A DNA stretch of 64,000 bases, taken from the NCBI GenBank assembly GCA_029948255.1, contig JALIZF010001827.1, positions 532,001-596,000 on the forward strand. Direction: 5' to 3'. Made by a program: the position numbers and the translations under genes. Below are positions 38,284-53,200 of the stretch, piece by piece. A model generated the notes under the pieces. It saw only the letters and a program-made list of their open reading frames with translations, ran no database searches and had not been told where the DNA came from. The number at the start of each line of letters is the position of its first letter. The first letter of the stretch is position 1. Origin of the DNA: Telmatactis stephensoni (Eukaryota > Cnidaria > Anthozoa > Actiniaria > Isophelliidae).

Positions 38284-41200
38284 TTAGGCTTGAGCAGGTT
38301 TAGGGTCCTTTTGAAGTTCATAAATCTGAAAAATAGAATCATTTATTCGTAAGAATATAAAAAAAGGCATAGCAGCAATTTCAACAATTTTGTTTATCAA
38401 AACATCAAGATTACAAGTATCTGATCAGCTGGTACTTAATTTTTTCCCTGAATGGTGACTTTGCACACCTTGCATGACATTTTGAGTTTTAGGCTTCACA
38501 TGGAACCAGCATGTTGAAATTTTGACTAGTAAGCCATACATTTTGGTGTTCTGTTCACATGGGACTGCATGCACTAACTCTAGGAAAATCCTAGGAATGC
38601 CTAACTGGACAAATTTTCAACTTACAAAATCAAGGGTGAATTTTTAGCTGGCCCAGTTGAAATATTGACTGGTATTACAGTAGTCTTATCATTTGAACAA
38701 CTTGACTGGTCAAGTATACTTAGAATTTGACTGGTCAAATTTCCGTAAGGTAATAAGGATTCCATGTGAACAGCATGTCTAGGTTGATTTTTTAAATAAT
38801 CAAAAATTCGACTGGTTGATCGAACTGTGCACAAATGCAGCCTTAATTAATCCAACAAAACAAAAATATATTTAAAAAAGCACATTACCAAAGTTAGCAA
38901 AATTTGAAACTTTAATTAGTTTCATTGAATAGCACCAAAGTCATGGGCAACTGAAGTTGACTTAATCATTTCTAAAGAAAAGTTTAATGGAACTACTGTG
39001 CTAGGCTTGCAATCGTTTGCAATTTATTGCGTGCCACCATACTTTCTCTAGCAGACCACTTCTGCCACTTTTAGCTGCCCATAACTTCAGTGCTATTCAT
39101 TGAAACTACTTCACAATTTCAATTTTGATCTCATGATCTCAGATAAAAGTTCATGTTCCACAGGTCAGTTTATTAATCACAACATAATTTACCTGACAGT
39201 AAGAGTCTGACAGTGTAATAACTTGTGGAAGAATTTCTTTGACATGTAAGTCTTGTAACTCATACCACTTGTTAGCACCCTAAGATACGAAATAATAAAT
39301 AATAGTTAATTATTAGTAATACATTGACTCAGAATGCTTGTGTAGCAGTTCATCAAAAAGGAATACTAGTCTAAAATCATCATATCTAAAATCTATATAT
39401 TGCCTATATCTCAGAATTAAATGACAATGAATTAAAATAATCTTTGACAGCTACACAAGTGTTGCCATTTTGGTAATAATAATATGTATTGCAAACCCAC
39501 AATTTTGAAAGCCATTTATAAAAATGTACATATTATATACATATATATATAATTATATATATAGTAGTTATACAATGGTTTCGAGTGGCATACCATGGAA
39601 TATCCCACAAGTCACTTGTATTTTCTAGTATACAGTAAAAACCCGCATATAAGAACCAGTGGATTAAGAACCACTAGGCTAAAATTTGCTTTTTAAGCAT
39701 CTCTTAAATAAGAACCACTTTAGCCTGAGAAATTAGACTGGTTCTTATATAAACGGTTTCAACATTGATTTGGATTTATGTTCTTTTTTTTTGTTTTGTA
39801 AATGGTGAAAAAAATATAAGTTCAGGATAAATGTTAAGTTACAAGTTAAATGCTTTACAAATGTTTTAGGTGATGTATATACAATACAATATGTTATTAT
39901 TTGTACTCAATAATAATAAGCAAATGATTTTTTTATACATATACATGTACAATACAAACATATAAATATACATATTGTTTTTGCCTCGTATATAAGATTC
40001 AACCAGTTAAGAACCACCTTAGCCTAAATTCTCACTAAATACCAATTACATAAGAACCATTTTAGCCTAACCTCGAAAAACAGTGGTTCTTATATGCGGG
40101 TTTTTACTGTACTAGAGCCTTTAGGCGAGTGTGTATACAAAGAAAATACAATTGATGAGTGGGATATCCACAGTATGCCACAAGAAACTATTGTATAACT
40201 ATTTTATCCCACGCCAGGAAAAAAAAGCAGACACAGCAAATTGGCACAATGTATCATGGGAAGGATCAGTTGAATACCGCCGAGTATACAACAGATTTCC
40301 TGCTTTCTGATTGGCTGTATTTTTTCTGGTGTGGGATAAAATTATATAATTATATAAATGATTTACTCACTTTATGGAGCACAAACAATCTATATGTTCC
40401 ACCCTCTATGGAAGTAAAACACAAAATACTTGTTAACATAATTCAATTGTGGTAAAATACATATAGAAAATAAAGGTTAAAACTCAGATAAAATTCGAAC
40501 ATTTTCAACTCAAAGTCGAAGTTCAACTTTGACCCAAATTTCATAATCATTTGCTTGCTGTATAAGGCATTACTTAAAATAAATTATAAATATTCGTATA
40601 TTGAAATCCTACTTTAATTCAGCGAAACTTTCCTATTGAATATATAATTCTCTTCATTGATTCTTTACTGCCAACTGGCATAATAAATAAGCATAAATTG
40701 AATGTAAATTTGAATGTATTATTATATGTTAATAAATGAAAGGAATGTTTGGTACTAAGATAAATTTTCTTTGTGCTATTTTCTTCATCATTTGAGGAAT
40801 GTCAATTCTAACCATCTCAAACTTTGGAATCATGCATTTCAAACAAATTATTTATGAACATGAAAAAAAGAGGTTTCACTTTATACTTTAGCTCTATAAC
40901 CTGTTTAGGATAACATAGAACATACTGTATCACTGATACAATCATGTACATGTGTCTAGAATTTGAGCATCCTGTGTGCAGAGGTGTAGTATGCTTATAT
41001 TATGTATGTCATCAACAATTAAAATGGATTTTCCAAGGGCTTATGGGTTTAATCCCAAGGGCTCCACATAAAAAAACATGGTATGCCCCTGATGTATATT
41101 TCTATATGGAAAGTTTAGCTGTTGGGACATAAAGAGACATGTAATGGAATGCAAAATCACCTGGATCTCCTTCATGACAGATATTAGCTATAAGGTCATA

Positions 41201-44200
41201 TGTTGTGTGTGGGTGTGCATCTTGGATCTTAGTATCACTGGATAGATATTCTGCCATGTCAATCCCCCTTAAAGTAAAAACAAATAAAAGGGTTATAAAT
41301 GCCCTTTGATGAAAATAAGTAATTATAAATAAACAAACATAAATGAAAGTATGAATAAGCAAATGAATGGAAGGAATGATGCATGCACGAGGGCCGGGAG
41401 GCATACAGAGTTAAGGAAGGAAGGAAGCACTGGATGGATAGATGGAGGGAGAGAGAGAGAGAAAGAAGGGGATGGATGGATAGATGGATTGAGGATAGAT
41501 GGAGGACAAATGGATGGAAGGAAGGATGGAGAGAGGAAAGGATGGAGTGAGGAAGGGACAGAGAGGAGGAAGGGATGGATGGATGAATGGAGGGAGGGAG
41601 GAGTATTTTAACTTACTTTACGGGGAAGTTAACCACAGTTGGATTTTTCTCTGTGAAGAAGGTATTTTTAGCAAATCTCTATGCAAAATGAAAACAAAAC
41701 AAGTGAATGAATGAATGAATGAATGACAAACACATCACATGCTTTTACATTTAACTAATACATACAATAACACAGGAAACTTATTTACCTTGAAGCACAT
41801 AATTAAATATTTTGGTAGCTTGGCCAGCTCAAATTTCTTAATAAATAATTCTTTGTAGGTTTTATACTCCTGCAAATGAAAGCCAAGAAACAATATAATA
41901 TTTTCAAACAACTCCTACAAACTTTGCTTGAACCACATATTGCTCCGATTGCAGAAAAGAAAACTGTGTTGAGCGATTGCAGCAATTTATTGAAGCATTT
42001 CTTACTATATGATATATACAATCAATAATCACAGAGTTCTCTAGATAATGTGGTTTCCATATGAACACTGAACACAGTTTTCTACAATCATAGCACTTGA
42101 TCATATGGAAAGCAAGCTTTCAGAGCTGACCATCTGGCTTTTTACACTTAGCCCATATTGAGCAAGAATTTAATTCTGGGCTAGCCTGCATAGCTACACC
42201 TGTCCAGGTTTACAATTCCATTTTGTGTGTTTTGGTTTTAGTATTGCAATATGAGTGACACAAGTCACATACAATTATTGGTCTCTGTTTTTCCTTTCCC
42301 TTACAACATGTGTGTACCAGTACAATCCATCATTAGTTTTTGTTTTACTGTTCATCCATAAATGGTGATATCCTAATTGGCTTGATTTGACAGGTGTACA
42401 CAGTAAGACAAAACTGAAAGTTAGTTTAGTTTTGTACACCATAGGGATATCAGCAAAGCTGTGCCCAATCAATCTATTTCTTGTCTCAGCTCATGAATCA
42501 GCAGTGGAAGTGCATGTTCAAGATTTTGATTTTGACAGATTAGAGCTAATTGAAACTTTAATAATTGTTCTTTTATATATTGCCCTTCTGATTGGTTTAC
42601 AGAGATTTAGACACAGACATATGACCCTTTATTTAGCACCTGTAGATCACATTGCATTTTACATTAAATATGTACTTAGATTAAAACTAGAATTAAGGTC
42701 CAAGCTATCTACAATAACCTGATTTGTTAACCTAGTTACTAGATAACTCAAAAATAGTCCTTATTCATTAAAATTCATAGGTCATTAGATATAAATTATA
42801 CATTCTGATTGAAGCTATTTTTCATGCATATAACTAATAATGAGACATAACAAAAACTAACAATGGATAGTGGCTGCAGGTATTCCCTTCCCTTTCCCTA
42901 CTTCCCACTGCCTTGCCCCTAATCCCCACACACAAACACCTGCTATATATGCAGGCTATTTTGGGGCACAAACCATGTTACAAACTATCATGATTTTTTG
43001 CCTGTTTCAGGATCTTTTTTCCTGGTTAATTTGGTACTTGATATTGAATATAGCTTGAGGATCTATCCCTCAACTCCATGGAAAAAGTCAAATGTAAGCC
43101 TGTAAAAACGTTTAAACTACAACGGCGTGCAGAACCTGTTGAGACACTGTCCCAATTTTGGCCTTAATTAGCCAACCCTGTTTTATGCTCCCCCTTCCCC
43201 CCTCTCTCAATGTTGAGTAGGCCGGGGAGATTCCTGCTAGGTCCAACACTTGACCCAACCAACATTGTGTCGGGGGGAGGGGGTTTCAGAATATATGGCG
43301 GTTCCACGACTTACATGGTGGGTATAATATCAAAGAACGTCAATTTTAGGGCACAATGTCTCAACTATTCTGCACGCCGTTGTAGTTACAAACATTTCTA
43401 ATCATTAGTACCTTTTCAGTATTTCCATCAAACTTGGACAGTAGAGAGAATAAGGAAATCTAAAAATCAAATAGCCATCACATGTATTAAGAAATCCTTG
43501 AAAGGAACTTACTGCAACACCATAACTACAAACGGATGCAAATGTTTTGTTAACTTTTCTTCAATAAAGGTCTAGGGTGACCTTGAAGACAATAATATAT
43601 AACATTTATCATTATAATTATTCATATATAATTATTATACGACCGCATGCTTTTCAGTGCAAATAGACTAACACTAAACAGAGAGCAAATATGCAAGCGT
43701 ATTACACAGTTTTGAAAGCCATATTAAACAGTTTAGCGCGTACAAATTAAAGATAAGGTTTGTTTTGTTTTCCTTCAAAGTTGGTCGACAAAATACTAAT
43801 AAAAATGACTTGTAAAAATACACACCTGCAAATTACACAACTTTTCATGTAATAACCTCTTTTTATTAACCCACCTGAGGAATGATGTTTTGTTGAAGCT
43901 CATCCTGCAGAGAAAAAGAGTACCATCAAAATAATAACAATCTACATTAATTTTAACTCATGTTTTTGGACAAGACTTAGAAAATCAAGAAGAGAAACAC
44001 GAATGAAAGAAATACCTTGAACAATGGTGATGCTGGGATGTCCAAGTTTAGGAAAAGGAATGGAGATTCTGTAGCTTTCTCTGCAAAAAAAATCATGAAT
44101 TTATAAAAGGTGAAAGGCAAGAGGCCTTAATAACTACATACTCCCCATTACAGAACTAAATAAATATTAATCTTTATATTTGTTGTTACCTTGGTATTCT

Positions 44201-47200
44201 TCTTCATTCATTTGTTTTACTTTCTCTTCCTCATTCTAGAATAGAACAAAGGTTGTCAGCAATGTTATTTATATGGTGACAAGGACAAAGGTTTTGCAAT
44301 CCTATTCTAACAGATCTTCACCTCAGTTTGTGGGACTTTTCTGGAAGAGATCTTCATTTTACCTTGAAAGGACTTGAAAATTATACCTGTATAGGAAATT
44401 TGATAATACCTTTGTCATATAGATACATCCACAAACAGCTGCAAAATAATTCACTTTACAGGATAGTCTTCCATTTAAAGTAATAAATCATGGCAGCCAG
44501 TAGCTACCAGCTTTTGAATCACTGCCTGCTTCAAATTTGGGGAAACTACCTTTATTTTAATATTTCTGGAGAATAATGGATAAATCCACAAGCACTTTTT
44601 AAAAAGTGCAGATAAGATTTTATTTATTTTTTGCTTTGATAATTCCAACCTATGATTCCTGTGGAATGTTTGATATTAATTTTAATATATGAATGTACCT
44701 AGTGTATTATTGAGTAAATTATTGTTTGGTACATACTATTAGCTTTCTTTACTGATCCTCCTAGAGTAGTGTGAAGTGCATTGAGAAACCAGGACAGAAA
44801 TTCTACAGGATCACCTTGCTCTGTAAACTGAAATCTTTTCTTACTGCACAAAACAACAGCCTGGATATAGAAACAAAAGAATGTATTTATAATTAACTGA
44901 AATTAATTGTGATCAGTCAACCAACCAATCAATAATCATTCGATCAATAAATCGATCAATTGATTATAATGAGTGGATGGATGCATGGGTGAATGAATAA
45001 ATGAATGAATGAATAAATGAATGATAATTAAACAAATGGAGCTTAATGGAATGGATCAGCAGATGAATGAAATAATCAATCAATCAACCCATCCATCCAT
45101 CCATCCATCCATCCATCCATCCATCCATCCATCCATCTATCTATCCATCACTTAATCATTAACTGTCTGAATACATGGATGAATAGATGAATGATGGAAA
45201 AAATGAATGAATGAACAAATTAAGAGTATAAATTAACAGATGAAGAAAGGAATGAATTTATAATTAATGAGATAGGTAATAAATTAATGCAATAAACTTA
45301 ATGAATCAGATACAAGATTTATGCAAAGTTGAGAAAGAAATTGAGTAGAAGATTTATGCTATGTATGAAAAGAATTTCTATGACTATAAATTAATAGCTT
45401 GAAGCATACCTGAAGCATTTCATGAGGACTGACATGAGCCTTAAAGTTTCTTGGATTCCAGATTTTTCTTATCAATTCTCCATATCTTTGAACTGTAGTT
45501 AACAAGAACAATTAATCAACTCAAACTTGAACCTGATCATGGCACAGTTACTGCACGAATAACATAGCATGGTGCAGTCCATTTCATACAATTTTGAAGA
45601 CTGCTCTTACTAGTTGAATGCAGTGTGTGACAGAAGCATCAGCCAAGTGGATTTCAAATCAGAACATTATAGCTAAGAGATTTGTATTTTATAATTGACA
45701 TAACAAATGATTACCAAGTGGAAACATTATGTCGCCAGGTGGTCTTTTGATGTCTTTGTAATTTTCTTCTCTTAAGAAAAAGTTGCGAATAGGAGGAACA
45801 AAGGCAAATGCCTGAAATGAAAACATATTTCATTCACAATCATGTTTAAATATTAGATTTACAGTGGTTTTGAATCACACCCGCCCACTATGGTTTTTTC
45901 TCAAAACATGGACACCACTCAAAAGCATTTCCATGACAATTGGCTTTTGATTTCCTCTTTTGAATAGAAGACAGAAAATGGCAAATCCATCCAAAGATAT
46001 AAAGCAGAAAATATAATTTCTAGCTGGTGAGCTTCTTGCTATATCAGTCCATTCTCAACAGTCAGCTGATTTCATGCACATCAGAAGGTCATGAAGGTCA
46101 CAAATAACTTTTATGTATTATTGATTTTCAAACCATTGAAGTCTCATTTCATTGTTTTAATATTATTTCTTTCCATTGGGAGATATTTTCAGAAGCTTTG
46201 TACATTTTCAGAACATTATTGAGGTACGTATACTTGAATCAGTATCAGAAAACAAAATTCCAGTTGGCATGCATGCGTGTAATTGAAAACATTTTTGATT
46301 GGGACATGTGTGATCAAAAACACCACTGTAATAAATACCTCCTTATTTTATCCTGTTGCTTTCTGCATTTACATTTTAAAAATAGCCCTGAGATTATACA
46401 ACCCTCAGATTACATGCAAGTGCATTATACTATGTGAACATGATTGGTTGGTGAAAGCTTGAGATTGTTGCTGAAACATCTTATTCTGTTTTTAAATTAT
46501 TATCAACAAGATACAGTAACATTTAAAATTTGTACAGTAACATGAAGACAGAGTACATCACTGTGAAAATATTTTGAATGAATAATGAATTATTTTTATT
46601 ATTACGTAACTATACTCTCTTTCAACAGTACACATTGTTAATCAGTCTTCTTCTGAAAACAAAACTCAATCTTAATTACCTGTAGTACAACATTCAAGTA
46701 GTCATTAGCTTTGATGTTATTTAGACCAACAATACCTGAAATATATTAATAAAATGCAATTACTGTGACAAACTTTATGACATCCCTTTTTTAGTCATCT
46801 GCATCTCATTGTTAATTTTAATGTTACAACTTAGTAAGACAAGGCATAAAATGTAAACTTTAAAGAGATCATGAATACATGTACAAATCAAACTTTCTCT
46901 TTATCAAATGTAGGGGTGAATATAAAATGTATCAATACAATGAGACCTACCAGGTAAATATGTAGTACCATCAAATGCTCTGGACATCTTGGCTGAGGAG
47001 TCCATAAGTTTGATATCTTCTTTAGTGAAAGTGGGATTCAAAACATACTAGAACATAATCATGGAAAAATGAATCCAGAAAGAAGGGAAGGAGGAAGAAA
47101 GCATGAAAGCAAGGAAGGAAGTAGAAAGGAAGGAAGGAGGGGAGGGAAGTAGGAAGGGAGGAAGAAAGGAAGGAAGGGTCAAGGAAGGAGGGTCAGGGAG

Positions 47201-50200
47201 GGAGGGAAGAAAGAAGGAAGCAAGAAAGCAAGGAATGAAACAAGAAGGAAAGGAAGAAAGAAAGGTACAAATGAACTGAACAAATGAACAAAGGAACAAA
47301 TGAACAAACAAAGGAAGGAAAGGAGGAAAGAAGGAAGGAAAGAAAGAGGGAGGGAGGGAGGGAGGGAAGGAAAAAGTGCCATTTTTATAGAGCTGTTATG
47401 AATGTACAATTAGAATACAAACACTAAAAGTGTGCAACATAATTAGTACTAAATAGTGCTAATTAAAATTATGCTAATTCTATTGTTTTCTATTGTTTAA
47501 TTAACACTATTTAGTACTAAATAGTGCAAGGTTTTGCACACTTTTAGTGTTTGTACTCTATACTGCTCTAGGTGCATAGTTACCTTTATATCTTCTAATG
47601 AGGAGTCAATAACTTCATAGTTGTCAGGCAAACAGTAAAACTACAATTTCAAGAAAGAAACAACACAGTACACAATCAATCAATGTAATTATAAGTTTCC
47701 AAGAAGCACCCAGAGAGATGTTGAACCTTGGAAATTATGGTCTTAAACTTATTAGGAGGCAGCATGGTTGAGTGGTTTGAGAGTCGGTCAAAGAATCTGG
47801 TGTCCCAAGTTCAAGTCGATCCCCACTCTGCCCACGTGAGGCTGTATTTTTTCCGGATTTGCCATGTTCAAATTCAGTTTCTTGACCATGCTTGTAAATA
47901 GCTAACTGGTTTGCCTCCTTGCCAGTTGGGATTCTTAAAACACTTTACAGTGTATGTTAACAGTGTTAAAGCTTCAGGTGGATGATACTTTGGTTATTAT
48001 GCCTGATGTGAAAGCTGCAGCTGATTTCTTGACGACTCTTAACAATACCCATTCAGATATAAAGTTTACAATGGAGTTGGCTGTGGATGACAAAATCTCC
48101 TTCCTTGGAATGGACATCATTAAGAATGGAAATAAACTTGACACTAGTGTTTACAGAAAACCTACAAACACTGGATTGTTATTACATTTTGATAGTCACG
48201 TTGATAAACAATATAAGTCGTGTTTGATTAAGACCATGCTCTATAGAGGCATATCGTTTATCTTCCACACCTGAAGCTTTAAATAGTGAATGCGTTAAAC
48301 TCAGAGCCATTTTTTCAAAATTAGGTTATCACAGTAGCTTAATTGAATCATGTTTTCTAGCTTTTTTGATAGTATTCATAAGGAATCTATGAAAAACGAA
48401 ACGTCGCATTTTTTAAACTTTTTTACTTTTTTTATCAGTCATGTTTTATCATATTTTATTGCAATGTTTAATTATAGTAAAATTAATTACATGTAACTCT
48501 TATTAATTCTCCACATAAAGAACCATGCATATGTTACAAGTAAATTTTGAAATCAGGTGAATCTGGATTCACTTTCATTGATAAAATTTGAAATCATCCT
48601 GGCTAGATTGTTTGTTGTCATACCAGTAAATGATAAATAAAATTTGTAGAAATTTGTTATTAAGTAGCTTGGGGTTAGGTTTAGGGTATAATATCAGGGA
48701 CTATTTTGTATTTTTGGATTATACAAAGGGTTAGTATTAAGATTAAGTATGTAGAGGGTGATAGGAGTTCAATGATAAATTGAATGTTTTTTGCTGAATT
48801 TGCATCCAAATCCAGTTTGTGGTCTAGTGCATAACTGGATAAATTAAGACATGGACTTGGAAGTCGGAGGTCTAGGGTTCAATAATTTTCTGTGTGGGAG
48901 AGATTTTCACAGTGAGAGATTTTTCTCACATGCTGACCTTATCAACTACAATGATGCTATTAAAGTGACTGTTAATCAAATTTTCACTTTGCGAGAGAGT
49001 GTCAAATGTTTAATTTAAACAGGAAGAAAGAAAAAAAGGAAATGATAACGTAAACTCATCAGCTCTAGATGTGGTGATATTGTAGTCACTTAAGACAGGT
49101 GGTTGCTTACAAGAGACTGCTAACTATAGTAATTTGTATGGGAAACTTTTGGTATTGAAAGGTTCTCACATCATGGAGGTATTTACAAGTATTAGGTTAT
49201 TTCTGACAACTACAACGTACTAGCAACCATTTTCTACACCTACATATTGGTACAGTGTCTTTACCTTAAGAGTATGGAGATTAAGAAAGACATGGTGATC
49301 TACAGAAACACTGTGAGTATATGCATGGGAGTGGCGACCACGACCTGAAAAATATTAATAATTTTAACGTTTAACACTTTTGTTAATCAAAATTACAAAG
49401 TTAACCAAACAACTGGAACTTAAATTATGTTCATGATTATAATATATTCCTGCTGAAGGTAATTCAGTTTTGAGAGTAAATTGAAGGGCTTCAGAAGAAA
49501 ATGGCCTAAGTGACTTTTTTGAACAAGCTTACTCAAATGGTACAAATTGGTATCAATAGCCTTTCTTTCTAAGCCAAATATCAAAATCAAGTCATTTTGG
49601 AAAGCATCACTTAATCGTGTTCCAGGTCATTGCCATTATTTCTCAAGATTTTGAGAACAAACCTGATTGGTTGTTATCATTTTGCCGATTGAATTTCAAC
49701 GAACCAGAACTAAAACAAACACCATTTTACTGCTCAATTCTCTATTTACATGTACATTGAAAGTATATCATGGAAAAGATTCCTGAACATGGCAATTTCA
49801 CTCCTGGATGTCAAAGGCTTCTATTTTGTTCTTAATTAAATCTATCAAAAGCCAAAGTCTGTGTGAAACTTGACGGCTTTGTAGGCATGCCAGTCGAATT
49901 GTACCAAAGGAGAAATCCAGAGCAAATTTGTGTTGAAATAGTGTCATGAGAATATTCAGTAAGTACACAGCAGTAAAAGTGCATAAAACATGATTTGACT
50001 GCTTTGATTATGTGACATTTTTAGGACTTTTTAGCGAGGTTCAGGGTCGATTAGACTCGACAACTGAGTCTGCTGACATTTGTCTTGCACTAAACAAAAC
50101 AATAAACAATTATAACTGTATTTCTCTTACATTAATTCGTCTCTGCTCTGGTCACTAACTCAGTGTTTATAAAGATTTAAAAGACTCAAATAAGGCATTG

Positions 50201-53200
50201 TAAACCCGCCAAAAACCTTCATTTTCTCTGCATGTAAATAACTAATTACATATGTAAATTCATGACCAGGAACATGATTAAGAAAGCTGTTACACAGACG
50301 TTCCCTCCCTAATTTTTCCCCTAGTGGGGGGAGGGGTGGGAAACGGCTATACAGACGCTAGGCGCATGTTGAATGCATGTAAAAAAAATCTGTTGGCAAA
50401 TTTGAATCTTCATAGAATCTTCTTCCTTATTGTCAGCCATGGCAGCAATAGTCAGCTAACCAGATCCTTTTTGGTTGATATTGTAACTGTGATCAATTAA
50501 TAGAGCTTCTACTAAAATAATCCCATTAAACTAAAACACTCAATGAAACCCTACAGGAATTCCATCAGGTACTGTACCTTGGAAGTATTTTCCACAAACT
50601 AAGCAAGCATAGATGTTGACATGGGACAGTGATATAGAGCACAGCTTTTCAAAGTCAAAATCAAGAACATGTCTGAAATAATAAATCAATTCACCTTTTG
50701 ATTAAGCCTAAATTCTATGGGTAATTTACAAGACAACCTTTTATGGCATCTTACCTCTTATAGGGGTATAGAATGGTGTCTAAAAAATAAAGAGGCTCGC
50801 AAAAATTTGGTCAAGGCTCGGAAGCTCGGCATTAAATCAACGGGTGCTCGGATTTGATTTTTGTAGAGGCTCAGAGGCTCAGATTTTTCGAGGTATTAGG
50901 GGCTCGGAATTTTCAAATGCTGGGGTCGGAAGCTCGGATTTTGGATGTTGCATGTCAGCTAATGAAAGCGTCAGAGTAATAAAAACAATGGCAAAATAGA
51001 ATACAGAGTGATATTCATCATATTACTTTCACACTTTCGATATCGTACTATTTTTTATTGCCGAAACAATAGAGATATATTGTAGTGACAATATCACGTT
51101 AATATTATAGAACATTTTTTCGTATGAGACTTTTGAATGAGAATTTTCATACCATTTTAAGTTCCCGCAGGCTCGAATTTTTAAAACACAGAGGGTCGGG
51201 CTCGGATTTCTATTTTAGCTAAAGGCTCGGGCTCGGATTTTAAAACAAGGGGCTCGCAGGCTCGCGAGGCTCGGATTTTACCATTCTACACCCCTTCTTA
51301 TTTTGGGCACGTGGGCCCATAATTTTGGGGTATGGCACCCCTATCAGGCACATTTGTGACTGCCTGTCTAAAAACACGTCCGCGTGCAGTCAATAAGGAA
51401 CGGATGCCAACACATTTTTGTTCTTAATGATAATTACGGGGGCTTGCCAAAATTAATGTTCTCGCGTGCGTGCCAAGCCATAAAAGGTTGTCACGTATTA
51501 AAATGAAGAAGCTTTTACTTCGGCATCTTTACACAGGAGGCCCAAGCTCTCTATGAGAGGCGAATATTACAAAGCTTTGTATGGGAGTTTAGGTTCCGCT
51601 TTATTACTCCGTAAATAATAAAGCAAATACACTCTAATGGTTATACAGTGCTTCTTGTGTTATTGGTATTCTCTGGTAGCGATTTTAGGCCTTTACGTCA
51701 ATTTTTTGCTGAGTTCTCTTTCCACTACTAAGAAGGAGGAAAGGAAGGAAGGCTTCGTCAGACCAACGGACTGACCCACTCTCGAAAATCGCTCGATTCT
51801 CAAACTAAACCACGTCCCCTTGCTTCGGTACTCCGCATCACGAAAGCCAGATAGTTGTCCTTCAAGTTTATCGAAAAATATCCCACAAAAGTTCTGCCAT
51901 CGAGGAATCAATGCAGCAAGAATTTCAAATGACCTGCCATTTTAAAGCCTTCTGACCCGTGGCAAGAACTTCTTGTGCAGCTTGACGACCGTTAAAGCCT
52001 GGCACGGGCAAATTTCTTCCAACCAGTCCCCCCATGGTCAGAAAATAATGAAGACTTTTTCAATGGAAATAAAACGATTTCAGCTAAATTTTTTACACTT
52101 ATCACGTATTTACTATTATTCAAACCTTGATAAGTGTAAAAAATTTAGCTGAAATCGTTTTATTTCTACTCAAAAAGTCTTCATCGCGGTTTACTATTTC
52201 CTGACCAGGGAGGGACTGGTTGGAAGAAATTTGACCGTAACGGTCGCCAAGCTGCACAGGAAGTTCTTGCCGCGGGTCCGAAGGCTTTAAAATGGCAGGT
52301 CATTTGAAATTCTCGCTGGATTGATTCCTCGACGGCAGAACTTTTGTGGGATATTTTTCGATAAACTTGAAGGACAACTATCTGGCTTTCGTGATGCGGA
52401 GTACCGAAGCAAGGGGACGTGGTTTAGTTTGAGAATCGAGCGATTTTCGAGAGTGGGTCAGTCCGTTGGTCTGACGAAGCCTTCCTTCCTTTCCTCCTTC
52501 TTAGTAGTGGAAAGAGAACTCAGCAAAAAATTGACGAAATGGCCTAAATCGCTACCAGAGAATACCAATAACACAAGAAGCACTGTATAACCGTTAGAGT
52601 GTATTTGCTTTATTATTTACGGAGTAATAAAGCGGAACCTAAACTCCCATACAAAGCTTTGTAATATTCGCCTCTCATAGAGAGCTTGGGCCTCCTGTGA
52701 TCTTTATGAACACATTACGACGTTAAAGCACAGGTAGCCCAAGCTCACTATTAGTGGCTATTTATAAGAGAATGTATGGCACTCAATATCACTCAAAATT
52801 TCTGTCTTAATTTTAATAAAATTCCACGAGACTTCTAGAGTATGTTGTTCATGCTTTCTTCTAACCTCTGAATGAGTTTCAGTGAAATTCATCGATTTTA
52901 ACTGCTCGCCCTAAGCCACTCAAAAATGGGGAGAAGGTAGGAAGCGATGGCCGACTCGAAGCCATCATACTGCTCAACTCCAGTCCAAATATCTTCCCGA
53001 AATATCGCTCTAGTTCAAAAATTCCTTCGCACAGGGTTGAAACGATAAATAAGCCACGTCCTCATGCCAGCCAAATCGAAGCAAACGCCTTTCCAAACGA
53101 GCCACGGGACTTGAACTTCAAAAACTTTTCGCTTACGAGGAAAAGAAAATGCGTGACTGAAAAAAGTTGTCACAACCAAACCGTTAAAAATTAGAGAGAG

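Noticed and set aside
51693..52590. Two near-identical 72-89 residue proteins
   Set aside because: They are the two arms of one palindrome read in opposite directions.
52722..52732. TTAA duplication for the outer 52.7-55.6-kb palindrome
   Set aside because: TTAA occurs at both ends, but the exact match is the 7-bp GTTAAAG, consistent with the other two family members.
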